Assembly (NCBI RefSeq): GCF_036330325.1
Contig: NZ_JAZDRO010000008.1
Coordinates: 1 to 48,967 of the forward strand
DNA length: 48,967 nucleotides
Direction: 5' to 3'
From: Hyphobacterium marinum
GTDB lineage: Bacteria > Pseudomonadota > Alphaproteobacteria > Caulobacterales > Maricaulaceae
The notes below the pieces were generated by a model. The model had not been told where the DNA came from, searched no databases, and saw nothing but the letters and a program-made list of their open reading frames with translations. Every line of letters begins with the position of its first letter. The first letter of the stretch is position 1. This document shows positions 43,475-48,967 of the stretch, one piece after another. Made by a program: the position numbers and the translations under genes.

Positions 43475-44107
43475 TCAGGCACCGGCATTGTCGGAGATGG
43501 TCACGGCGCGTTCCGCCGCGATCCACATGGCTCCGTTCGCCGGTACAGCACGTCGGGTCACGCGCTGATCTAGCCACCCGGAACGGCTGGCGATGACGAG
43601 CGTAGCGGGCTCACCCGCTTCAGACTCGATCACTTCGACGACGCGGCCCAGCCGCTCGCCATTCCGGGAATTCACAACGGCTCCGTTCAGGAGGCCGGGT
43701 CCCACCGCCGCCACAGCAACGCCATCCGCGGCGCGGCCACCCGTCCGGTCCTCATGGGACCAGCGGCGCAGCGTCTCGAAACCGGCGTCGGTCACCAGGT
43801 GATTGGCGGCGGGATTGTAGGAAAAACGTTCAATGGGTTGTTCAAGCAGGACCGTGTCTTCGGTCAGACCGGCCCGCCAGCGGACACGCAGAGCGGCGAC
43901 ATCGCCGGACTCGTCGAGAAACACCCGTTCGATATGGCCCGACGCACGGCCGTTCACATCGGTCAGGCGGGCTTCAACCAGCTGATTGCCAGTCAGGGCG
44001 TGGGCCGAAACCTGGGCCGCATCGTCATTCCCGCTAATGGACGGGGCGGACGCACCCAGAAGGGCGGCGGAAACCAGTGCGGCACTCGCAAGACCAAGGC
44101 GTTCCAT
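43475..44107 (-). CDS. Exported PRC-barrel-like protein
   Basis: A 210-aa periplasmic protein with an N-terminal signal (MERLGLASAALVSAALLGASAP). It then has two segments resembling PRC-barrel halves: LTDVNGRASGHIERVFLDESGDVAALRV (about 48-76) and VVNSRNGERLGRVVEVIESEAGEPATLVI (about 144-172). PRC-barrel proteins often appear in stress regulons, with uncertain ligand. An exact EcfG promoter precedes it on the minus strand, heading a three-gene unit with DUF1328 and the small lipoprotein. Confidence 0.7.
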   Translation of the reverse strand: MERLGLASAALVSAALLGASAPSISGNDDAAQVSAHALTGNQLVEARLTDVNGRASGHIERVFLDESGDVAALRVRWRAGLTEDTVLLEQPIERFSYNPAANHLVTDAGFETLRRWSHEDRTGGRAADGVAVAAVGPGLLNGAVVNSRNGERLGRVVEVIESEAGEPATLVIASRSGWLDQRVTRRAVPANGAMWIAAERAVTISDNAGA

Positions 44108-44140
44108 GGGAAATTCACTCCGGTTGCATTTGCAGGGGAC

Positions 44141-44166
44141 AACGCCCCACTACGAGATCCGGTTCC
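44141..44166 (-). promoter_or_regulatory. EcfG promoter of the PRC-barrel/DUF1328/lipoprotein unit
   Basis: Minus strand GGAAC-N17-CGTT, exact consensus, with its -10 about 33 bases before ATG 44107. Confidence 0.75.
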
Positions 44167-44240
44167 ATGAATTTCATCTGAGGCGGCCACGAGCTCATAC
44201 ATGGCCCGTTGAACAATGACGCGAGCCCGCGCGGGGCGGG

Positions 44241-44266
44241 GGAACCGGCCAAGGCCGGCAACCGTT
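44241..44266 (+). promoter_or_regulatory. EcfG promoter of the second DUF1328 gene
   Basis: GGAAC-N17-CGTT, exact consensus, with its -10 about 40 bases before ATG 44307. The spacer contains a 6-bp inverted repeat (CCGGCC-AA-GGCCGG), which might bind a regulator or be chance. Confidence 0.75.
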
Positions 44267-44306
44267 CTAGCGGTCCATGCCCGACTGATCCTCGAAAGGA
44301 CATCCC

Positions 44307-44480
44307 ATGCTTGGCTATATGCTGTTGTTCATCCTCATTGCCCTGGTCGCCGGCTATTTCGGCTTCTTTGCCCTGGCCGGGACCGCTGCCCTGATCGCCA
44401 AAGTGCTGTTTGTCCTCGCCCTCATCTTCATCGTCGCTCGCGGCGTCATGGATGCAGTGCGCGGACGTGCCCCGCTCTGA
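44307..44480 (+). CDS. Second DUF1328-like small membrane protein
   Basis: A 57-aa, two-helix protein read from the plus strand: MLGYMLLFILIALVAGYFGF, a GTAALIAKVLFVLALIFIVA helix, and basic end MDAVRGRAPL. It parallels the DUF1328 protein at 43248-43424 in length and topology, with GTAALIAK matching the family core. AAAGGA lies 8 bases before ATG 44307. It has its own EcfG promoter and a strong terminator directly downstream, so it is a one-gene stress-inducible unit. The two genes are on opposite strands, about 0.9 kb apart. Confidence 0.8.
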   Translation: MLGYMLLFILIALVAGYFGFFALAGTAALIAKVLFVLALIFIVARGVMDAVRGRAPL

Positions 44481-44507
44481 GCCGCGCCTGGTAAACACGC
44501 GCGAACG

Positions 44508-44539
44508 CGCCCGGCAGCCCAGCTGCCGGGCGTTTTTTT
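44508..44539 (+). terminator. Rho-independent terminator of the second DUF1328 gene
   Basis: Perfect 11-bp stem CGCCCGGCAGC / GCTGCCGGGCG with loop CCA, followed by seven T. Confidence 0.92.
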
Positions 44540-44569
44540 CGCGTTGCTGAATTTTTTTTGCGACGGGCG

Positions 44570-44595
44570 GGAACCGAAGCGGAATACCGGGCGTT
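44570..44595 (+). promoter_or_regulatory. EcfG promoter with no plus-strand gene downstream
   Basis: GGAAC-N17-CGTT, exact consensus, placed after the DUF1328 terminator. Both genes that follow are on the minus strand, so its transcript would be a small or antisense RNA (see 44602-44690). Confidence 0.7.
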
Positions 44596-44601
44596 CTTCT
44601 G

Positions 44602-44690
44602 GCATCCGGCTGACGGGGCGTCCTTCCCTCCCCTTAGGATCCCTCCGTCCTGCCTCGTCAGCCGGACTTATCCTCTTCAGATTTGCCGCC
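44602..44690 (+). ncRNA. Candidate EcfG-dependent small RNA with a C-rich loop (GsrN-like)
   Basis: The expected start is 6-9 bases after the -10 at 44592. The RNA would fold at once into a perfect 11-bp stem (44605-44615 with 44656-44666) closing a 40-base loop. The loop holds C-rich, anti-Shine-Dalgarno-like tracts (CCTTCCCTCCCC and ATCCCTCCGTCC). Caulobacter GsrN is a sigma-T(EcfG)-dependent sRNA that acts through a C-rich loop; similarity here is in promoter and architecture only. The 3' end is not evident, and the end given is a guess. The RNA is antisense to the 3' end of the 59-aa gene on the minus strand, and the stem might instead be that gene's terminator. Confidence 0.45.
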
Positions 44691-44837
44691 CTTACGCCCC
44701 TTCAGGACGTCGATCATGCGATCGTCCGGCGGAAGGCCGCCGAGCAGATCACGCGCCATTTTTCTGATGTCCTTGCGAATGCGTCCGCGAACGGGCGTCG
44801 CGGCCGGTCTTTGGCCGTCAGTCTTGTCGTTGCTCAT
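44658..44837 (-). CDS. 59-aa basic protein with weak resemblance to NepR
   Basis: A small ORF, MSNDKTDGQRPAATPVRG then a charged helix-rich core and KSEEDKSG at the end. Aligned by eye without gaps, its core (IRKDIRKMARDLL...PPDDRMIDVL) shares spacing and several identities with the NepR core (IGRRLRDMYDDVV...VPDEFMDLL): I, R, M, D, P, D, M. This is suggestive, not proof. It starts 24 bases after the sigma-like gene, forming a sigma-like/NepR-like pair. Its ribosome site (AAGAGA) is weak. Its 3' end overlaps the stem of the candidate small RNA on the other strand. Confidence 0.5.
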   Translation of the reverse strand: MSNDKTDGQRPAATPVRGRIRKDIRKMARDLLGGLPPDDRMIDVLKGRKGGKSEEDKSG

Positions 44838-44861
44838 TGTCTCTTGGTTCCGGTGAGGGGA

Positions 44862-45248
44862 TCAGTTTGGCGAGTGAAAGGCGCATTGCCCCGCCAGGCG
44901 GCTGACGCCGGCGTCAGCGAGGCACCTCATCCTGTCGGGCGTCACTCCGCGGATGACCGCGGCGAGGTCCGGTGGAAGGCACTCGACATGCAACAGGTTG
45001 ATCGCGAGACGCTCGTCGTAGGGCAGAGCCCAGAAGGCCGGCAGCAGCGGAATGGCGTGATCAGGGGCCTTGGGCAGAATTCCCATGCCACGATAGGTGC
45101 GCGCATCGGATTCCAGGCTGCAGATCGCGGCACCGAACAAAATGCGCGACGTGCAATCGGGATCATTGCCGCATTCGAACAAGCGGTCGCGGCAGGTCTT
45201 CAGCGCCTCCAGCAGCAAGGCATCGGCCCTGTCGGCGTCCGCAATCAT
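44862..45248 (-). CDS. Short, divergent ECF-sigma-like protein (possibly decayed)
   Basis: The first ATG at 45248 gives 128 aa. Region-2-like sequence (ADRADALLLEALKTCRDRLF) and region-4-like sequence (ALPYDERLAINLLHVECLPP, then AAVIRGVTPDRMRCLADAGV) follow the order of EcfG in this window. The similarity continues upstream of the ATG: the in-frame extension 45249-45302 reads ILSYAIALIPRLRRFGRL, closely like EcfG LIPHLRAFARSL. No ATG, GTG or TTG exists there before an in-frame TAA at 45321-45323. Translation may begin at ATT 45302 or CTG, or the gene may have lost its start and be decaying. Linker and DNA-melting residues are poorly conserved, so activity as a sigma factor is doubtful; a decoy or anti-anti-sigma role like PhyR's is possible. 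Confidence 0.55.
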   Translation of the reverse strand: MIADADRADALLLEALKTCRDRLFECGNDPDCTSRILFGAAICSLESDARTYRGMGILPKAPDHAIPLLPAFWALPYDERLAINLLHVECLPPDLAAVIRGVTPDRMRCLADAGVSRLAGQCAFHSPN

Positions 45249-45311
45249 GAGGCGACCGAAACGGCGCAGGCGCGGTATCAGTGCAATGGCATATGAAAGA
45301 ATGGTGTCACC

Positions 45312-45336
45312 CGTCTGTCGTTATCGAGGACAGACG
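45312..45336 (-). terminator. Hairpin between the Crp-type gene and the sigma-like gene
   Basis: Perfect 8-bp inverted repeat CGTCTGTC / GACAGACG with a 9-base loop, 38 bases past the Crp/Fnr gene stop and just upstream of the sigma-like reading frame. No T-run. It could end the Crp transcript or regulate the sigma-like gene. Confidence 0.35.
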
Positions 45337-45373
45337 CAATAGGCCTCCAGGCGCAGACCGGCCCTAACCTATG

Positions 45374-46135
45374 TTAGAGTCCGGCTGTCATTGGTTTTTG
45401 CCGAGAGAACAGATCGGCCGGCAGGGGCGAGGCGTCCAGGTGCAGATAATGGTCGTCAAAACCGGCCACACTGACCAGGCTTTCAGGATCGAGGATTTCC
45501 AGCACGTGGTCGGTGGCGATGAGCCCCATTCTGCGCATCACCGTGATGGTTCGCGACACGTGAACAGGCGAGAGGCCGAGCGCATCGGCAATCTGGCCGC
45601 GGGTAATCGGCAGGGCCGCACCGCCCCGGGCATGCCCCAGCCCGGCAATACGGGTGCGGCGTTGCAATTCGAGGATCAGGTGGGCAATCCGTTCGATCGC
45701 CGTCATCCGGCCGACCCTGACAATCTGCTCGCGCAGGATGGCTTCTTCCTGTACCGTCGCCCACCAGAGCGAAGACAGTATGGTGAAATCGGTTCCGGCG
45801 GCGTCAATAAAGGCGGCGGTCTCGAACGACCTGACCTGACAGGGTGTAATGGTCTCGACACCATGGTCGGCAGGCGAATTGATGAGGGCCTGAAGGTCGA
45901 AGATATCGCCCGGCACCAGAAAATTGAGAATTTGCCGGCGGCCGTCTTCGAGTTCCTTCTTCCGGATCGCCCACCCCTGCTCCAGGACGAAAATGCGCCC
46001 CAGCCGGTCGCCCTGCCGGATCAGGGCCGTGCGCGGCTGATAATGGCGCGTCTGATGGACGGCATTCTCGATCCGGCTCCGCGCCGGGGCTGACAGGCGG
46101 GCATAGTGTTCCAGCCGATTGAAGAAAGCATCCAT
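45374..46135 (-). CDS. Crp/Fnr-family transcriptional regulator
   Basis: A 253-aa regulator. The N-terminal cyclic-nucleotide-binding-like beta-barrel (about residues 15-125) includes ALIRQGDRLGRIFVLEQGWA and FLVPGDIFDLQALIN. A long dimer helix (about 130-160) precedes a C-terminal winged helix with LPITRGQIADALGLSPVHVSR, the Crp recognition helix. It lacks the N-terminal Cys cluster of Fnr, and the cAMP-binding residues are not obvious, so the ligand is unknown. GGAGG lies 8 bases upstream. It is transcribed from one side of a palindromic EcfG element, implying stress induction. Confidence 0.87.
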   Translation of the reverse strand: MDAFFNRLEHYARLSAPARSRIENAVHQTRHYQPRTALIRQGDRLGRIFVLEQGWAIRKKELEDGRRQILNFLVPGDIFDLQALINSPADHGVETITPCQVRSFETAAFIDAAGTDFTILSSLWWATVQEEAILREQIVRVGRMTAIERIAHLILELQRRTRIAGLGHARGGAALPITRGQIADALGLSPVHVSRTITVMRRMGLIATDHVLEILDPESLVSVAGFDDHYLHLDASPLPADLFSRQKPMTAGL

Positions 46136-46220
46136 CCCGCGTCCCTCCCGGTTTCCTGCCGCCCGATTTCCGTGTCCGTGGCATCGGGGCCACAGGCCGA
46201 TCCCGCTTTGATATCACCAC

Positions 46221-46249
46221 GGGAACGAATGAAGACCCCGCGCGTTCCC
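46221..46249. promoter_or_regulatory. Palindromic, bidirectional EcfG promoter
   Basis: GGGAACG-N15-CGTTCCC. Because the -35 (GGAAC) and -10 (CGTT) elements overlap on opposite strands, both strands read GGAAC-N16-CGTT exactly. Plus transcription would reach the 52-aa gene (about 24-base leader); minus transcription would reach the Crp/Fnr gene (about 80-base leader). Confidence 0.7.
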
Positions 46250-46276
46250 GCTGAACCTTATCCGGAGGATTTCAGT

Positions 46277-46435
46277 ATGACACAGACAAGCCGCATCAAA
46301 CCCCAACACGTCGTAATCGGCGTTCTGGCTGTCGCCGTGATCATCCTGGGCGTCCTGCTGTGGCAGGAATCGCGGACCGAACGGGTGGAATTCTCGATCG
46401 GCGACCAGACGATCGAACTCGAAGCCGAAGGATAA
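46277..46435 (+). CDS. 52-aa single-span membrane protein
   Basis: MTQTSRIKPQHVVIGVLAVAVIILGVLLWQ: one membrane helix (residues 12-29), a short basic N terminus on the cytoplasmic side and a polar, acidic tail (ERVEFSIGDQTIELEAEG) probably outside. I do not recognise a family. GGAGGA lies 7 bases before ATG 46277. It is driven by the bidirectional EcfG element, making it a probable small stress protein. A hairpin at 46440-46459 follows. Confidence 0.75.
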   Translation: MTQTSRIKPQHVVIGVLAVAVIILGVLLWQESRTERVEFSIGDQTIELEAEG

Positions 46436-46439
46436 CGGT

Positions 46440-46459
46440 GTGCGGAGGGGGCTCCGCAC
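46440..46459 (+). terminator. Hairpin after the 52-aa gene
   Basis: Perfect 8-bp stem GTGCGGAG / CTCCGCAC with loop GGGG, 4 bases past the stop and 33 bases before the GST-like gene. No T-run; it may attenuate rather than end transcription. Confidence 0.4.
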
Positions 46460-46491
46460 TGACGAAGTACGGACTGACAAAGGCTGCTGCC

Positions 46492-47700
46492 ATGCGCAAT
46501 TACCGTTTGATCGCTGCACCGGATTCCATCGCGAGTTCGAAACTGCGCCTCTATCTGCGCTGGAAGAACATTCCCTTCCGGGAAACTGTCGCCACGCGTC
46601 AGGTGATCAAGAGTGAAATCACGCCGCGCATTAAGGGCGTTGACGTGCCTCTGCTGGTCACACCCTCAAACGAAACCTATCAGGATACCCGCTCGATCAT
46701 CGACTTTCTCGAAACCCGCGAGCGGGGCGAAGCGCTGGTCCCGGAACGCGCCGAGCTGACTTTCGCCAGCCGGCTCCTGGAAGCCTATGCCGACGAATGG
46801 CTGTCATCGGCGGTGTCGCAGTTGATCTGGACCAGTGCCGATACGTCGGCCGCGAGCCGCATGGCGCGCACGCTCTATCCCGAACTCGGCGGCGAGCAGA
46901 GCGAACGGATCGCCCGCACGCTCGGCACGCGGGTCCGGGCCAAGCTGGCCCGCCGCGGTTTCTCCAAGGAAGCCCGTGAGGATACCGAACGGCAGCTGGC
47001 GATTTTCCTGTCCGGTCTGGAACGGCACCTGGAACGGTCAATCTTCCTGTTGGGCGACCGGCCCTGCATCGCCGATTTTGCCATCGCGGCCGCACTGACT
47101 GCCTTGCGCGATTCCACGCCTGACCATGCCCGGAAGATCTTCGATAGCCCCCGCGTCTATTCCTGGCTGAGTGCGGTGAATGGACCGGGCAGCCCTGAAC
47201 ACGGCGGATACCGCCGGGCCTATGGCCTGCCTGACACGATGATCGACCTGTTGCGGATCGCGGCGGCCCATTTCATTCCGCGCGGCCTTGAAACCTGTGA
47301 TGCCGTCGCCGACTGGGCGGATTCCAATCCGGGCCGGATCAATCTGCCGAAAGTCGTCGGCCAGTCCCGGGCGGACGGCACCGAGACCTCCAGCGAGCTG
47401 GGTCCCCAAAGCCAGTTCCTGCTTCAGCGTCTTCTTGTGCCGCTTCAGGGCGAGCCTGACGGTCCGGAGCAGGATGCCCTGAGCGCGACCCTGGAAAAGA
47501 TCGGCTGCGCCGATTTGATGGACTTCACGCCGCGCCGGACGGTCCGGCACGAGCATTTCCGGATGCGGGTCGATTTGCGGATCAATCCGGACTCGACCGA
47601 TGCCCCGGATCTGGCTCTTCATGCCATTGCCGAGCCGCTGCTCCAGATGCGCCGGGAATCGGCCGAGACGCGTGACCTGGAACGCCTGGTCGTCGGCTGA
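46492..47700 (+). CDS. Glutathione S-transferase-like protein with C-terminal extension
   Basis: A 402-aa protein with a thioredoxin-like GST N-terminal domain (residues 1-80: RLIAAPDSIASSKLRLYLRWKNIPF, VPLLVTPSNETYQDTRSIIDFLE). An all-helical GST C-terminal domain (about 90-235) contains the IADFAIAAAL motif that stabilises the fold. It continues for about 150 residues not usual in GSTs, including a His-containing RTVRHEHFRMR. The canonical catalytic Tyr/Ser/Cys is not clear; Ser12-Ser15 is a candidate. It lies 56 bases after the 52-aa gene and may be read through from the same stress promoter. ATG 46492 has AAAGG about 8 bases upstream. Confidence 0.8.
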   Translation: MRNYRLIAAPDSIASSKLRLYLRWKNIPFRETVATRQVIKSEITPRIKGVDVPLLVTPSNETYQDTRSIIDFLETRERGEALVPERAELTFASRLLEAYADEWLSSAVSQLIWTSADTSAASRMARTLYPELGGEQSERIARTLGTRVRAKLARRGFSKEAREDTERQLAIFLSGLERHLERSIFLLGDRPCIADFAIAAALTALRDSTPDHARKIFDSPRVYSWLSAVNGPGSPEHGGYRRAYGLPDTMIDLLRIAAAHFIPRGLETCDAVADWADSNPGRINLPKVVGQSRADGTETSSELGPQSQFLLQRLLVPLQGEPDGPEQDALSATLEKIGCADLMDFTPRRTVRHEHFRMRVDLRINPDSTDAPDLALHAIAEPLLQMRRESAETRDLERLVVG

Positions 47701-47772
47701 CCTGTTCGCGGCCCAAAGTGGCCTGCGACTGACGAATTTCTACAAGCCACTGATTTTAATGCGTTTGTTTTT

Positions 47773-47798
47773 GGAACCGGCGCAGGCACCGCCGCGTT
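47773..47798 (+). promoter_or_regulatory. EcfG promoter of the duplicated PRC-barrel gene
   Basis: GGAAC-N17-CGTTTATC, exact consensus and with the same TATC extension as the phyR and nepR promoters. Its -10 lies 64 bases before ATG 47863. Confidence 0.78.
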
Positions 47799-47862
47799 TA
47801 TCGATTGAATGTCACGGACATTCGGACGGGGATACCTTTAGTAGATCACTGGAGATGATCCA

Positions 47863-48906
47863 ATGAAACGCTTCCTGATTGCCACCACCATGCTGGTCGC
47901 TGCTTCGTCCGCCTGGGCGGATGACCCGGTGCAGACGACCGATGACGAAACGCTCGGCCAGGCCCTGACCGATACCTATGACAATGCCGATCTGGACCGT
48001 TCGCCCTACACGGACGACCACGCCTGGATCGAAACCTCGGTCTATGGCTCTGATGGTGCCGAGCTGGGTGAAGTCGAACGCGTTCGCCTGTCGGCGGACG
48101 GCGAGGTTGAGGCCATCGTCGTTGAACATGGCGGCACGCTCGACATTGGCGGCCGCGAAGTCCTGATCGAAGCTGGTGACTACATGGTCGCCACGGTCGA
48201 GGGCGAGAACCGCCTGGAACTGACCTATTCGCTGGCCGAATTTGAAGCCCTTCCGGACTTCAATGAAGACGCGGCAAGCGAATATCCGCTCAGCGACGAT
48301 GACTACAATGACGACGAAATGGACGACGAAATCGAGACCGGCATGACCGACAAGCCGGAGACCGGTGACGTCGCTATGACGGCGGTTGAATTCGAGCCGG
48401 ATGCGGAAACCGGCGTTGTTGCCGACTCCCGTATCGTCGAAGTCGATCATTCCGGTGACCTCGCCATGACCGATGGTGCCGGGATGTCCGACGGCAGCGA
48501 TCTTGGCGACTCGATCACCGAGACGGTCGACAATGCCGATTTGGACCGCTCGCCCTACACCGACGACCACGCCTGGATCGAAACCAGCGTCTATGGCGCG
48601 GACGGTTCGGACCTCGGTGAAGTCGAGCGCGTGCGCCTGACTGCCGAGGGAGAGGTCGAGGCCATTGTCGTCGAACATGGCGGCACGCTCGATATTGGCG
48701 GCCGTGAAGTCCTGATCGAGGCCGGTGACTATATGGTCGCCGAAGTCGATGGCGAAACCCGCCTGGAACTGGGCTACACCCTGGCCGAATTTGAAGCCCT
48801 TCCGGACTTCAATGAAGACGCGGCGAGCGAATATCCGCTCAGCGACGACGACTACAATGACGACGAAACGGACGAGGAAACCGAAACGGACAATTCCGGT
48901 TCGTAA
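47863..48906 (+). CDS. Secreted acidic protein with two near-identical PRC-barrel repeats
   Basis: A 347-aa protein with a signal peptide (cleavage probably after SSAWA, residue 19). Two PRC-barrel-like units of about 113 aa (residues 40-152 and 223-335) share most residues: NADLDRSPYTDDHAWIETSV, GEVERVRL, EVEAIVVEHGGTLDIGGREV, ALPDFNEDAASEYPLSDDDY. An Asp/Glu/Thr-rich linker of about 70 residues joins them. The whole protein is highly acidic, as for marine or halotolerant periplasmic proteins. Function unknown; an ion- or surface-binding role is a guess. The EcfG promoter upstream places it in the stress regulon, and a terminator follows at 48938. Confidence 0.85.
   Translation: MKRFLIATTMLVAASSAWADDPVQTTDDETLGQALTDTYDNADLDRSPYTDDHAWIETSVYGSDGAELGEVERVRLSADGEVEAIVVEHGGTLDIGGREVLIEAGDYMVATVEGENRLELTYSLAEFEALPDFNEDAASEYPLSDDDYNDDEMDDEIETGMTDKPETGDVAMTAVEFEPDAETGVVADSRIVEVDHSGDLAMTDGAGMSDGSDLGDSITETVDNADLDRSPYTDDHAWIETSVYGADGSDLGEVERVRLTAEGEVEAIVVEHGGTLDIGGREVLIEAGDYMVAEVDGETRLELGYTLAEFEALPDFNEDAASEYPLSDDDYNDDETDEETETDNSGS
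47980..48318 (+). repeat. Direct repeat, copy 1 (PRC-barrel unit)
   Basis: A 339-base in-frame unit repeated exactly 549 bases downstream with no gaps; differences are mostly at third codon positions. Recent intragenic duplication. Confidence 0.9.
48529..48867 (+). repeat. Direct repeat, copy 2 (PRC-barrel unit)
   Basis: Second copy of the 339-base unit at 47980-48318. The spacing keeps the reading frame. Confidence 0.9.
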
Positions 48907-48937
48907 CTGATCTCATCGTCACATTGCCGACAGATTG

Positions 48938-48967
48938 GCGGCGCGTCCCGACGGGCGCGCCGCTTTT
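48938..48967 (+). terminator. Rho-independent terminator of the duplicated PRC-barrel gene
   Basis: Stem GCGGCGCG / CGCGCCGC with an inner CCC/GGG extension, followed by TTTT at the window edge; the T-run may continue beyond. Confidence 0.8.

Noticed and set aside
43579..43602. GGAAC-N16-CGTA inside the exported PRC-barrel gene
   Set aside because: Inside coding sequence, last -10 base wrong, no gene downstream on that strand; probably chance.
44544..45296. 250-codon plus-strand frame downstream of the EcfG promoter at 44570
   Set aside because: It begins upstream of the expected transcription start and is the mirror of the sigma-like and 59-aa genes; no motif, no ribosome site. I favour a small RNA.
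47706..47728. Hairpin after the GST-like gene (TCGC-GGCC / GGCC-T-GCGA)
   Set aside because: Short, bulged stem with no T-run; not enough to call a terminator.

Overview
The window looks like an ordinary chromosomal segment of a high-GC alphaproteobacterium. The alphaproteobacterial PhyR-NepR-EcfG general stress response (GSR) genes, the paired TadG-like/von Willebrand proteins, TamA/TamB, SqdB and the Anbu gene set together suggest the Caulobacterales/Maricaulales side (a Maricaulis- or Hyphomonas-like organism). The genus is inferred from gene content only. I saw no rRNA, tRNA, CRISPR array, insertion sequence, phage or replication origin. Genes are tightly packed and no gap exceeds about 250 bases. 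The largest gaps are 32133-32378 (GC-rich hairpins, no convincing gene) and 36319-36559 (a structured leader before a DEAD-box helicase).

0-12.3 kb: gapA, the last two dTDP-rhamnose genes (rfbC-rfbD), a UDP-sulfoquinovose synthase (sqdB), a small sulfotransferase behind argE, a 2OG-Fe(II) oxygenase, two tandem TadG-like vWA proteins, an FKBP lipoprotein, and a TetR regulator facing a membrane protein/SRPBCC operon across a perfect 15-base palindrome. 12.3-32.1 kb: an M16 metalloprotease lipoprotein, an orphan fused double-ATPase of a peptide ABC importer, a five-PAS histidine kinase, the TamA-TamB outer-membrane assembly pair, a fatty-acid desaturase, an acyl-CoA synthetase, a DUF421 protein, moaA-moaD and a PutP-type Na+/solute symporter.

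32.4-36.3 kb is a compact four-gene operon: circularly permuted ATP-grasp, alpha-E protein, transglutaminase-like protease and the proteasome-like peptidase Anbu. 36.6-39.2 kb holds a DEAD/DbpA-type helicase, a DUF883 protein and a small membrane protein.

39.2-48.9 kb is a stress-response island. Its core is phyR divergent from nepR-ecfG-sensor kinase. Around it lie small envelope genes: an entericidin, a 44-aa lipoprotein, two DUF1328 proteins, two PRC-barrel proteins, a 52-aa single-span protein and a Crp/Fnr regulator. By eye I find nine elements matching the EcfG promoter GGAAC-N16/17-CGTT (eight exact, one with a single mismatch). They precede phyR, nepR, nearly all of the small envelope units, the Crp gene and a gene-free start point. 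One element is palindromic and reads as a promoter in both directions. Another fires into a candidate small RNA with a C-rich loop, reminiscent of Caulobacter GsrN. Beside it is a shrunken ECF-sigma-like gene, lacking a normal start codon for part of its homology, next to a 59-aa NepR-resembling ORF. This sRNA plus sigma-like/NepR-like cluster is the most novel-looking part of the window.
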